38,203 nucleotides of DNA, from the NCBI GenBank assembly GCA_910584985.1, contig CAJUDJ010000017.1, forward strand, positions 1-38,203. Direction: 5' to 3'. This DNA is from an uncultured Eubacterium sp. GTDB lineage: Bacteria; Bacillota; Clostridia; Oscillospirales; Acutalibacteraceae. Below the pieces are notes generated by a model. The model did no database searches. It had not been told where the DNA came from and saw nothing but the letters and a program-made list of their open reading frames with translations. Below are positions 25,830-32,546 of this stretch, piece by piece. Position 1 is the first letter of the stretch. Each line of letters starts with the position of its first letter. Both the position numbers and the translations under genes were made by a program.

Positions 25830-26474
25830 TCAATATCCTAATTCTTCATTAACGATAATTACCTTTATTCTGTTTTTATGCCTTTGCTGCGCAGAAACAA
25901 CATAGTTGCAGCAGATGCGCTGCGGGCTTTTGCAGCCATCGCACATAAGGGAATCTTCCGATTCAAGGCTTATGCATTTTCCTGTTGCCGCACACGGTGT
26001 TTTGCAGTTCAGCCGTTTTGTATTCGGCGGTGCTGCACATTCTTTCACCCGCTTGATTGCCGCATTTATATCCGGCACAATTTTATTTACACCCACCACC
26101 ATAATAACCTGCTTTGGGCCGAAAACAATGCAGGCAACACGGTTTGAATTGCCGTCAACATTATAAAGCTCGCCGTTTTCCGTAACTGCATTTGAGGAAC
26201 AGAAATATGCATCACAGCCAAATGCTCTGATGTAACTGTTTCTGAGTGCCTCGCCTTCAAGCCCGCGGCGGTCTATAAAATCATAAACACCGCTTTCAAG
26301 CAAAGCGGAAACACCTGTTTCGGCAAGGCTTATACTGCCGCCGTTTGAAACAGAGCTTCCGGCAGGAACAAGTGTTTTCACAAGCGGAACAACCTCCGCC
26401 TTTGTTTCAGCAAAGAATGGCTGAATTCCGTTTCTTTCCAGATTTTCCATTGTTTTTCTTATCATTTCTGTCAT
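25830..26474 (-). CDS. LUD-domain protein (LutC/YkgG-like) with Cys-rich tail
   Basis: A 214-residue LUD (DUF162) protein. SVSNGGSISLAETGVSALL and AVTENGELYNVDGNSNRVACIVFGPK are the characteristic central motifs. The C-terminal Cys cluster (KTPCAATGKC...CDGCKSPQRICC) is common in the stand-alone clostridial subgroup. LutC proteins take part in lactate oxidation with LutA and LutB, but neither is nearby, so the role is open. ATG 26474 has GGGGTG six bases upstream; the GTG at 26483 lies in that site. The start is one base past the comM stop, so the two genes are co-transcribed. Confidence 0.85.
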   Translation of the reverse strand: MTEMIRKTMENLERNGIQPFFAETKAEVVPLVKTLVPAGSSVSNGGSISLAETGVSALLESGVYDFIDRRGLEGEALRNSYIRAFGCDAYFCSSNAVTENGELYNVDGNSNRVACIVFGPKQVIMVVGVNKIVPDINAAIKRVKECAAPPNTKRLNCKTPCAATGKCISLESEDSLMCDGCKSPQRICCNYVVSAQQRHKNRIKVIIVNEELGY

Positions 26475-26475
26475 T

Positions 26476-28002
26476 TCATTCACCCCAATATTTTCTGTCT
26501 AAACTTCTGTACTGTATGGCTTCGGCAACATGTGCAAGCTCTATGCTTTCGCTTTCCTCCAGATCGGCAATCGTTCTTGCAATGCGAAGAATTTTATCAT
26601 ATGCCCTTGCAGACATTCCCAATTTATCAAAGCTTATTTTCAGAAGCGCCGATGCCTCTTGTGTTAAAACACAGCATTCCTTTGTGAATTTTGGGCTCAT
26701 TTTTGCATTGCAGGAAATATCCGTGCCCTCAAATCTTTTGCGCTGAACTGCTCTTGCCCGCTCAACACGCTTTTTCATTTCAGCAGAGCTTTCCTCTTTG
26801 CAGCGGGAAGAAAGCTTTTCATAATCAACAGGTTCAACCTCTATATGAATATCTATCCTGTCCAGCACTGGGCCGCTTACCCGGTCGCGGTATCTTTTTC
26901 TTGCTGCTTCCGTGCAGGTGCATTCCCTTGACGGATGCCCGTAATAACCGCAGGGGCAGGGGTTCATCGCCGCCACCACCATTAAGTTTGACGGATAGGA
27001 AACAGATCCTGCCGTTCTTGTGATTGTAATTTTTCCATCCTCCAGCGGCTGACGCAGTGCTTCCTTTGCTCTTCTGTCAAATTCGGGAAATTCATCCATA
27101 AACAGAACACCGTTATGTGCCAGTGAAAGCTCGCCCGGTCTTAAATTATGACCTCCGCCTGCAAAGCCCTGCGGCGAAATCGTGTGATGCGGGCTTCTGA
27201 ACGGCCGCTTTGCAATCAGCTGAATTCCGTTTTTAAGTTCTCCTGCAATGGAATAAAGTTTTGTTGTTTCAAGCTGCTCATCAAAGGTCATATCCGGCAG
27301 GATAGACGGTATGCGCTTTGCAAGCATGGATTTTCCTGTGCCGGGCGGCCCAATCATAATGCAGTTATGCCCGCCGGCTGCTGCAATTTCAAGCGCCCGC
27401 TTTGCATTTTTCTGCCCCTTGACATCTTCAAAATCAAGCAGCTCATATTCTGCTTTCAGGTTTTCAATATTCTTATAGCACGGCTCAATAAACCGCTCAC
27501 CGCTTAAGTGCATCAGAATTTCCGGAATGTTTTTTACAGGATAAACATCGATTCCGTTTACAACGCTTGCTTCGCTTCTGTTTTCAAACGGAATAAACAC
27601 GGCACCGATATGCTCTTCTCTTGCCTTAAGCAGCATCGGCAGTATTCCGTTGCAGCCTCTTATTTCACCATCCAATGACAGCTCGCCTACAAATGCATAT
27701 TCACGGATATCGGCTTTGAGCTGCCCCGTAGCTTTTAAAATGGCAACCGCTATCGGCAAATCATACACAGGGCCTTCCTTTTTTACATCGGCAGGGGCTA
27801 TATTCACCGTTATTCTTGAAACAGGAAATTCAAAACGGCAGTTTTTAAGGCTTGCCCTTACCCGTTCCCTGCTTTCCTTAACAGCAGCATCGGGAAGCCC
27901 GACTATATCAAATCTGGGCAGACCGCTGCTTAAATCCGCTTCAACAACAACCGAGAAACTGTCCATCCCGAATATACCAAGACTTTTTGCCTTTGCAAAC
28001 AT
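26476..28002 (-). CDS. comM: ComM/YifB-family Mg-chelatase-like AAA+ ATPase
   Basis: A 508-residue protein of typical length. The N-terminal Lon-protease-like fold (ChlI domain, about 20-150) lacks a protease dyad. Walker A is GPPGTGKS (218-225), Walker B LFMDE (300-304). A Cys-rich insert (PCPCGYYGHP...CTCT, about 348-366) is followed by the Mg-chelatase C-terminal domain. In transformable bacteria ComM is a hexameric helicase that promotes branch migration during integration of foreign DNA; in others its role is unclear. ATG 28002 follows GGGGAG. It shares a divergent promoter region with phosphoglucomutase. Confidence 0.93.
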   Translation of the reverse strand: MFAKAKSLGIFGMDSFSVVVEADLSSGLPRFDIVGLPDAAVKESRERVRASLKNCRFEFPVSRITVNIAPADVKKEGPVYDLPIAVAILKATGQLKADIREYAFVGELSLDGEIRGCNGILPMLLKAREEHIGAVFIPFENRSEASVVNGIDVYPVKNIPEILMHLSGERFIEPCYKNIENLKAEYELLDFEDVKGQKNAKRALEIAAAGGHNCIMIGPPGTGKSMLAKRIPSILPDMTFDEQLETTKLYSIAGELKNGIQLIAKRPFRSPHHTISPQGFAGGGHNLRPGELSLAHNGVLFMDEFPEFDRRAKEALRQPLEDGKITITRTAGSVSYPSNLMVVAAMNPCPCGYYGHPSRECTCTEAARKRYRDRVSGPVLDRIDIHIEVEPVDYEKLSSRCKEESSAEMKKRVERARAVQRKRFEGTDISCNAKMSPKFTKECCVLTQEASALLKISFDKLGMSARAYDKILRIARTIADLEESESIELAHVAEAIQYRSLDRKYWGE

Positions 28003-28046
28003 AATTTTTCTCCCCGAAATGCTTTACTTTCCATAAACTGAATAAT

Positions 28047-28097
28047 ATTATACTAAATAAGAGATATATTGACAATAGATTTCAATAATATTAAAAT
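28047..28097. promoter_or_regulatory. Divergent promoters of comM and phosphoglucomutase with overlapping -35 boxes
   Basis: Plus: TTGACA (28069-28074), 17 bp, TAAAAT (28092-28097). Minus: TTGTCA (28070-28075), 17 bp, TATAAT (28047-28052). The two -35 hexamers occupy the same seven bases, so polymerase can occupy only one at a time. Confidence 0.7.
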
Positions 28098-28128
28098 AGA
28101 ACTGATAAAATATTTGGGAGGACAATTT

Positions 28129-29847
28129 ATGGACATACACGAGCTTTATAATGAATGGCTTGAAAAGGCAGTTTACGATCCTGACCTTACAGCAGAGCTG
28201 GAAAACATTAAAGGAAATGAAGAGGAAATCCTTGACCGCTTTTACAGAGAACTTGAATTCGGAACTGCCGGGCTCAGAGGCGTTATCGGCGCCGGCACAA
28301 ACAGAATGAACTATTACACGGTTGGCAGAGCAACACAGGGACTCTCCGATTTTCTGAACAAAAATTACGAGAATCCAAGCATTGCAATCGGCTATGATTC
28401 AAGAATCAAAAGCGAATATTTTGCAAAGGAGGCTGCAAAAATTCTTGCAGCAAACGGCATTAAGGTTTATATCTATGACGAGCTTGAACCAACACCGTGC
28501 CTTTCCTACGCAATCAGAAAATACCGCACTTCCAGCGGCATTATCCTGACCGCTTCACACAATCCCGGTAAATACAACGGATATAAATGCTACGACAGCA
28601 ACGGTTATCAGATGACTGATGAAGAGGCCGAGGAAACATACGGATTTATTCAAAAGGTGGATTATTTCACGGGAATAAAATCTATGGATTTTGATGAAGC
28701 AGCCGAAAAAGGGCTTATTGAATATATAGGCGAGGAAACCATTGCAAGCTTTCTTGACGAGGTTGAAAAGCAGTGCGTAAATCCCGGAATCTGTAAAAAA
28801 GCAAAGCTTCGTGTAATTTATACGCCTTTGAACGGAACGGGAAACAAGCCCGTGCGTGCCATTCTGAAACGAATCGGAATTGATGAGGTGTATGTTGTTC
28901 CCGAACAGGAGCTGCCTGACGGAAACTTCCCGACCTGCCCGTTCCCGAATCCGGAAATAAAGCAGGCATTTGAATGTGCGCTTAAAATGACAGACGAAAT
29001 AAAGCCCGATATTCTTCTGGCAACCGATCCGGACTGCGACCGTGTAGGCATTGCCGTTCCCGATAAAAACGGCGAATATGTGCTGATGAGCGGCAATGAG
29101 GTTGGCGCAATGATGCTCAATTATATCCTTTCGCAGAAAAAGGAAAAGGGCACGCTTTCTGATTCGGCCGTTGCTGTGAAATCCTTTGTTTCCACCGATC
29201 TTGCAGAGGAAATTGCAAAAAAATACAACTGCACCTTTAAAAATCTTTTAACCGGATTCAAATATATCGGTGAGCTTATCACAAACCTTGAAGCTGAAGG
29301 AAGAGCCGATGATTTCGTTATGGGGTTTGAGGAATCTTACGGCTATCTTGCAGGCACCCACGCAAGAGATAAGGATGCCGTTGTGGGATCCATGCTGATT
29401 TGCGAAATGGCAGCCTATTACAAAACACAGGGCAAAATGCTGGTTGAGGTTATGGAGGATATTTACAGAGAATTCGGCTATTACTGCAACACCGTGAAAA
29501 GCTATCAGTTTGAGGGAGCAGCAGGCATGGAAAAAATGGCACAGATTATGGAAAACCTGCGCAAGAATCCGCCGCAGGCATTTGCAGATATGACTGTTGT
29601 TATGGTTGACGATTATAAAACAAGTATTTCAAAAAACACGGAAAACGGAAACGAAAGCAAAATTGATCTTCCGAAATCAAATGTTCTTTCTTATAAAATG
29701 GCCGGCGGAAACAGCGTTATTATCCGCCCGAGCGGCACAGAGCCGAAAATCAAGGCTTATATAACAGCTATCGGAAATTCCGGAAAATCCGCAAAGGCGC
29801 TTGCAGACAGGCTGATTTCAGAAGCAGACGCATTTATGGAGGTATAA
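28129..29847 (+). CDS. Phosphoglucomutase/phosphomannomutase (alpha-D-phosphohexomutase)
   Basis: A 572-residue enzyme of the PgcA/PGM2-like size class. The phospho-serine loop TASHNPGKYNGYK has Ser143. The metal loop is DPDCDRVGIA, the sugar-binding loop GFEESYGYLAGTHARDKDAV, and the phosphate-binding loop RPSGTEPKIKAY near the C-terminus. It interconverts glucose-1-phosphate and glucose-6-phosphate in the cytoplasm, feeding glycogen and cell-wall sugar nucleotides. The 20-codon upstream extension overlaps the promoter; ATG 28129 has GGGAGG and is the real start. A 33-codon microprotein gene follows 3 bp after the stop. Confidence 0.95.
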   Translation: MDIHELYNEWLEKAVYDPDLTAELENIKGNEEEILDRFYRELEFGTAGLRGVIGAGTNRMNYYTVGRATQGLSDFLNKNYENPSIAIGYDSRIKSEYFAKEAAKILAANGIKVYIYDELEPTPCLSYAIRKYRTSSGIILTASHNPGKYNGYKCYDSNGYQMTDEEAEETYGFIQKVDYFTGIKSMDFDEAAEKGLIEYIGEETIASFLDEVEKQCVNPGICKKAKLRVIYTPLNGTGNKPVRAILKRIGIDEVYVVPEQELPDGNFPTCPFPNPEIKQAFECALKMTDEIKPDILLATDPDCDRVGIAVPDKNGEYVLMSGNEVGAMMLNYILSQKKEKGTLSDSAVAVKSFVSTDLAEEIAKKYNCTFKNLLTGFKYIGELITNLEAEGRADDFVMGFEESYGYLAGTHARDKDAVVGSMLICEMAAYYKTQGKMLVEVMEDIYREFGYYCNTVKSYQFEGAAGMEKMAQIMENLRKNPPQAFADMTVVMVDDYKTSISKNTENGNESKIDLPKSNVLSYKMAGGNSVIIRPSGTEPKIKAYITAIGNSGKSAKALADRLISEADAFMEV

Positions 29848-29850
29848 CCC

Positions 29851-29952
29851 ATGCGCAGAGGATGGATAAAGGTAACGGCAATTATCCTTGCCGTATTAAT
29901 GGCGGGAAGCGGCCTGATTGGCGGGCTGTATGCGCTTGTTTCAGGACTGTAA
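29851..29952 (+). CDS. 33-residue membrane microprotein
   Basis: ATG 29851 has GGAGG (inside the end of the phosphoglucomutase gene) at 8 nt. The product starts MRRGWIKVTAIILAVLMAGS and is one hydrophobic helix with a basic N-terminus and no soluble domain. In size and pattern it resembles the DUF4044-type small membrane proteins of Firmicutes, but I cannot confirm the family. It is translationally coupled to the enzyme gene and ends 24 bp before the terminator, so it belongs to the same transcript. Confidence 0.65.
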   Translation: MRRGWIKVTAIILAVLMAGSGLIGGLYALVSGL

Positions 29953-29969
29953 ACATAAAAAATATATTA

Positions 29970-30076
29970 AATGAAGAAAGGCAGTGCATAACGCACTGCC
30001 TTTCCCCTCTCTGTCTATAACAAACTATAGGAGGACAAGATACTTAAGGAGCGGTTGCGGCTCCGTCCTCAAGGTA
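29970..30076 (-). ncRNA. Candidate small RNA of about 107 nt
   Basis: A consensus promoter (30083-30111) and an intrinsic terminator (29977-30003) on the minus strand bracket about 107 nt without an ORF. The RNA would fold as follows. An outer stem GAGGAC/GTCCTC (arms 30065-30070 and 30031-30036) encloses hairpin GGAGC-N7-GCTCC (30060-30064, 30048-30052) and a single-stranded TTAAGTATCTT. Then comes a small hairpin CTATA/TATAG (30015-30030), then a purine-rich AGAGAGGGGAAA, then the terminator. It is not antisense to any gene except near the end of the microprotein transcript. It matches no RNA family I can recall by motif: it is not 6S, SRP, tmRNA, T-box or a known riboswitch. Confidence 0.65.
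29977..30003. terminator. Shared bidirectional terminator (phosphoglucomutase operon and small RNA)
   Basis: The stem AAAGGCAGTGC / GCACTGCCTTT (29977-29987, 29993-30003) has a 5-nt loop. On the plus strand it ends the phosphoglucomutase-microprotein transcript; on the minus strand it ends the small RNA. Confidence 0.85.
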
Positions 30077-30082
30077 AAATTC

Positions 30083-30111
30083 ATTATATTTCATTTTGCA
30101 CAATTTGTCAA
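30083..30111 (-). promoter_or_regulatory. Perfect consensus sigma-A promoter of the small RNA
   Basis: On the minus strand TTGACA (30106-30111), 17-bp spacer, TATAAT (30083-30088): both hexamers and the spacing are exact consensus. Upstream is AT-rich, like an UP element. Predicted start near 30076. Confidence 0.85.
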
Positions 30112-30219
30112 GTGTTATGTTAAAACTTTTTGTTGATTATTACAATGCTACTGTTTTGTAATTCTTCTGTTCCGTTCTTTTATAGAAAAACAGCATTTCA
30201 ATAACTTTCAGATTTTCTA

Positions 30220-30248
30220 TTGACAAAGAACATTCGTTCTACTAATAT
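30220..30248 (+). promoter_or_regulatory. LexA (SOS) box inside a sigma-A promoter
   Basis: TTGACA (30220-30225), 17-bp spacer, TAATAT (30243-30248). The spacer contains AGAACATTCGTTCT, a perfect dyad matching the Gram-positive LexA/DinR consensus GAAC-N4-GTTC (30228-30239). LexA bound here would block polymerase directly. Transcription would run right, into the leader and the genes at 30492-31035. Confidence 0.8.
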
Positions 30249-30249
30249 G

Positions 30250-30491
30250 ATGGTTGTAGCCGAAAAACCGCCCTTTCCGACTGCATATTACAAGTTACGG
30301 AATATCATGGGATATTCCTGAGCAGGCACAGCATCTGCATAGGTTTCAAGCCTTTTGCTTTCCGAAAGAATACATGAATTCTTTGCTCTGCACTCCGCCG
30401 TGCAAAAACAGAAATACATAGTCTGAGGAAAACTTTATGCTAAAAAAGATATGCATATACTGTCTGCTTATGTAAAAGAAAGGACAAACAC
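30250..30491 (+). other. About 240-nt structured leader of the SOS operon
   Basis: There is no long ORF on the plus strand, but clear hairpins: GGAATATC-ATGG-GATATTCC (30299-30318), AAAGAAT-ACATGA-ATTCTTT (near 30365-30385) and TGCAC-N6-GTGCA (30389-30404), the last followed by AAAAA. A 12-codon ORF, MLKKICIYCLLM (30437-30475, preceded by GAGGAA), lies just before the first gene and could be a leader peptide. On the minus strand a 43-codon ORF (30288-30419) reads like natural protein near its end (SESKRLETYADAVPAQEYPM) but lacks a ribosome binding site. Function is unknown: a structured leader, a separate RNA or a decayed gene are all possible. Confidence 0.45.
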
Positions 30492-30698
30492 ATGACAATT
30501 GACAAATTAGCAGAAGAATATACACAGCAGTATAAAATGTTAAGTGCAAAAATTGATGGGCTGCGCCCGCTGCTTTATGTTTACACAGGTGAGGATTTAT
30601 ATTTATTGAGAAGGCGCATAAAGGTTTATTATGATATGGCCTGTGAATGCAGAAGAATATCAAAAATGCTTACCCATTATTATGATGAGGAGGATTAA
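30492..30698 (+). CDS. 68-residue hypothetical protein, first gene of SOS-type operon
   Basis: A small, charged, mostly helical protein with many Tyr and Arg residues (central LLRRRIKVYYDMACECRRIS) and an acidic C-terminus. I recognise no domain. ATG 30492 has AAAGGA seven bases upstream. The stop lies one base before the start of the sigma-like gene, so the two are translationally coupled. Proteins of this size next to small sigma-like factors occur in clostridial accessory regions; a partner or anti-factor role is conceivable but inferred. Predicted to be induced by DNA damage through the LexA box at 30228. Confidence 0.7.
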   Translation: MTIDKLAEEYTQQYKMLSAKIDGLRPLLYVYTGEDLYLLRRRIKVYYDMACECRRISKMLTHYYDEED

Positions 30699-30699
30699 A

Positions 30700-31035
30700 A
30701 TGACGGATCTGATTGAAAATTATTACAGCAAAAGCGAAGATTCAAACTATGATACGGATTCACAGGTGATAAGCAGAAAGGCAATTTCAACCGTTTTGCC
30801 ACTTATTATGAAAAATGATCTGACAGAGCGCCAGCAAAGTTGCTTAAAGCTGAAATATGTAAAAAATCTGAATCAGTCGCAAATTGCTGACATGCTGAAG
30901 CTTTCCCAGCCAACCGTTTGCAGGCATATTTCCATAGCAAAGGAAATTGTGAACAACAGGCTTTCCTACTGCATTGTTGCACTAAACAAAGCGAACCGTC
31001 TTTGGATTGAAGCAGAAAATTCGGATTCTTTTTAA
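30700..31035 (+). CDS. Sigma-70 region 4-like DNA-binding protein
   Basis: A 111-residue protein. Residues about 40-92 (LTERQQSCLKLKYVKNLNQS, then IADMLKLSQPTVCRHISIAK) match the sigma-70 region 4 helix-turn-helix that binds -35 elements. Region 2, which binds core polymerase and melts the -10, is absent, so it cannot be a complete sigma factor. It may be a positive-control protein as in ArpU/phage late activators, or half of a split sigma. ATG 30700 has GAGGAGG at 7 nt. Small sigma factors under LexA control are known: UviA of C. perfringens activates a UV-inducible bacteriocin. No target is evident in this window. Confidence 0.8.
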   Translation: MTDLIENYYSKSEDSNYDTDSQVISRKAISTVLPLIMKNDLTERQQSCLKLKYVKNLNQSQIADMLKLSQPTVCRHISIAKEIVNNRLSYCIVALNKANRLWIEAENSDSF

Positions 31036-31043
31036 ACCCTGAA

Positions 31044-31073
31044 ATGCCGCCGGTTTTTAAAAGCCGGCGGCAT
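31044..31073 (+). terminator. GC-rich hairpin after the sigma-like gene
   Basis: The stem ATGCCGCCGG / CCGGCGGCAT has a 10-nt loop, 8 bp past the stop. The T tract is poor (CATTTAT), so termination may be partial. Confidence 0.65.
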
Positions 31074-31149
31074 CATTTATAATAAACAATCCGGTTCAAA
31101 AACGGCTGTTCTGAAGGATTTATAAAACCCACCGTTTTCAGCAGATTGG

Positions 31150-31190
31150 AAAGCACACCTTTCTATTTTATGAAAAAGTGTGCTTTTTTG
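31150..31190 (+). terminator. Second terminator, facing the acyltransferase gene
   Basis: AAAGCACAC pairs with GTGTGCTTT and is followed by a T run. It lies between the convergent SOS operon and the acyltransferase gene and may act in both directions, better on plus. Confidence 0.8.
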
Positions 31191-31191
31191 T

Positions 31192-31947
31192 TTATAAAAA
31201 TATTTTAATTATATAAAAGATTCCATACAGAATCGGTTGGTGCAGAAGATATACCCAAAGGCTGTTTTTTCCCGCTGCCTGAAGAAACGGTGCATGCTTT
31301 TTATACATAACGGCAGGAAGCCTTTCCTCTTTTGCATATTGGCCGAAAAATGCACCGAACAGAAACATAAACAACCATGGAATAATCGGAAAATAATCGG
31401 CAGAAACGAAGTTTTTTCCCGCTATGCCCAGAGGGAAAAGGAAATTGCAGCGATACAGAAAATCAGGTAACGGAACAAGACCGAACAGCAATACCCCTTT
31501 TCCAATATTGTATGTTGCAAAGAACAGGAATGCCGAAACAGCCATTCCGATTTTTTCATTGCTTTTTTCAATCAGCGGCATAAAAATTCCCGTAATTATC
31601 ATGCAGCTGCCAAGGCAGGAAAGAATGCCGAAATAAATTTCTGCACCCGTTATATGAAGCATCGGCATAATCACAGCAGTAACCATCGTAATCACACCGC
31701 CTGCCGCAAGCACAAGCAACCCCCTTTTCACAGTGCTTCTCGACATACGCGAACAGATACCCGATGTAAGAATAAAAGCTGCCCAGAAAAGCGGCTGAAA
31801 AACACACAGAATATCAAAAATTCTGCTTCCCCATTCCAAACCGAGAATAAAACCGATATCATAAAACATATGGTGAACAACCATACAGACGATTGCAAAT
31901 CCGCGGATTTCATCCAGCATCAGAATACGCCTTGTGCCCTTTTTCAA
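31192..31947 (-). CDS. HGSNAT-like (DUF1624) membrane acyltransferase
   Basis: A 251-residue polytopic protein with about seven transmembrane segments. The N-terminal RRILMLDEIRGFAIVCMVVHHMFYDIG is the DUF1624/heparan-alpha-glucosaminide N-acetyltransferase signature, with the conserved His pair in the first helix. The C-terminal AAGKNSLWVYLLHQP is also typical. Eukaryotic HGSNAT transfers acetyl from cytosolic acetyl-CoA across the membrane to glucosamine; the bacterial substrate is unknown, perhaps a cell-wall sugar. The start appears to be TTG 31947, with AAAGGCAG about 10 nt upstream; an internal Met (residue 10) is an alternative. Confidence 0.85.
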   Translation of the reverse strand: MKKGTRRILMLDEIRGFAIVCMVVHHMFYDIGFILGLEWGSRIFDILCVFQPLFWAAFILTSGICSRMSRSTVKRGLLVLAAGGVITMVTAVIMPMLHITGAEIYFGILSCLGSCMIITGIFMPLIEKSNEKIGMAVSAFLFFATYNIGKGVLLFGLVPLPDFLYRCNFLFPLGIAGKNFVSADYFPIIPWLFMFLFGAFFGQYAKEERLPAVMYKKHAPFLQAAGKNSLWVYLLHQPILYGIFYIIKIFL

Positions 31948-32018
31948 TTACATCACTCTGCCTTTCTTATTATTTCATACAGAATGCATCATACTTTTGC
32001 TTATCTTGTTTACAGATG

Positions 32019-32047
32019 ATTGTATCACAAATTTCAAATGTGCTCAA
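32019..32047 (-). promoter_or_regulatory. Promoter of the HGSNAT-like gene
   Basis: On the minus strand TTGAGC (32042-32047), 17-bp spacer, TACAAT (32019-32024). The -35 lies inside the first copy of the 14-bp tandem repeat. Confidence 0.55.
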
Positions 32048-32064
32048 TATAATGTGCTCAATAT
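32037..32064. repeat. 14-bp perfect tandem duplication
   Basis: AATGTGCTCAATAT occurs twice head to tail (32037-32050 and 32051-32064), between two divergent promoters. Each copy carries a potential minus-strand -35 (TTGAGC), so the duplication may have altered promoter choice or a regulator site. Confidence 0.85.
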
Positions 32065-32076
32065 AATTTATATTTA

Positions 32077-32105
32077 TTGTAATATGCCGATGAATATGAT
32101 ATAAT
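32077..32105 (+). promoter_or_regulatory. Promoter of the thioesterase-thiI operon
   Basis: TTGTAA (32077-32082), 17-bp spacer, TATAAT (32100-32105), about 45 bp before the first start codon. Confidence 0.7.
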
Positions 32106-32150
32106 ATTAAGCCGAAATCAGAAATATAATTCATAACAGGGGTAAGATTT

Positions 32151-32546
32151 ATGAAGGAAATTAAAATCGGTGCTTCATTTGAAGCAACAACAATTGTGAA
32201 TTCAACTAACACTGCCATCACTGCAGGCAGCGGCTCTCTCTCGGTTTTCGGAACACCTTTTCTTATCGCACTGATGGAAAAGGCAACCTGCGATGCTGTT
32301 TCCGACTTTCTTGAGGATGGGGAAACAACTGTCGGAACAGCCATAAATATTTCGCATTCAAAGGCAAGCGGAATCGGCACGGTTGTAACCGCAAAGGCAG
32401 TGATTTCAGCGTGCAGCGGCAGAAAAATCACTTTTGATGTTTCTGCAACAGACGGAAACGGCGATATAATCGGCAGCGGCACAATTGAACGGTTTGCTGT
32501 TCTCGCCGATAAATTTATGAAGAAAGTTGAAAGCCATGAAATATAA
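32151..32546 (+). CDS. FlK-like hotdog-fold thioesterase
   Basis: A 131-residue hotdog protein of the fluoroacetyl-CoA thioesterase (FlK)-like group. Thr35 (FGTPFLI), Glu43 (LMEKA) and His69 (NISHSKAS) are spaced 8 and 26 residues apart, exactly as the known Thr42-Glu50-His76 catalytic triad of FlK. It should hydrolyse an acyl-CoA; natural fluoroacetate is unlikely, and most such proteins have unassigned substrates. The start has AGGGGTAA upstream. It overlaps the next gene by 11 bp and is the first gene of an operon ending in thiI. Confidence 0.87.
   Translation: MKEIKIGASFEATTIVNSTNTAITAGSGSLSVFGTPFLIALMEKATCDAVSDFLEDGETTVGTAINISHSKASGIGTVVTAKAVISACSGRKITFDVSATDGNGDIIGSGTIERFAVLADKFMKKVESHEI

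Noticed and set aside
30256..30420. Plus-strand stop-to-stop frame of about 53 codons in the SOS leader as a gene
   Set aside because: It has no start codon or ribosome binding site near its beginning; only an internal ATG with a poor site.
30487..30515. TTGACA at the start of the 68-residue gene as a second promoter
   Set aside because: It is inside the coding start, with no matching -10 at 16-18 bp that would leave a sensible transcript.
30346..30663. Open frame of about 105 codons on the minus strand opposite the SOS operon
   Set aside because: It lies antisense to the well-supported 68-residue gene, has no ribosome binding site and is rich in Cys/His/Phe as expected of a shadow frame.
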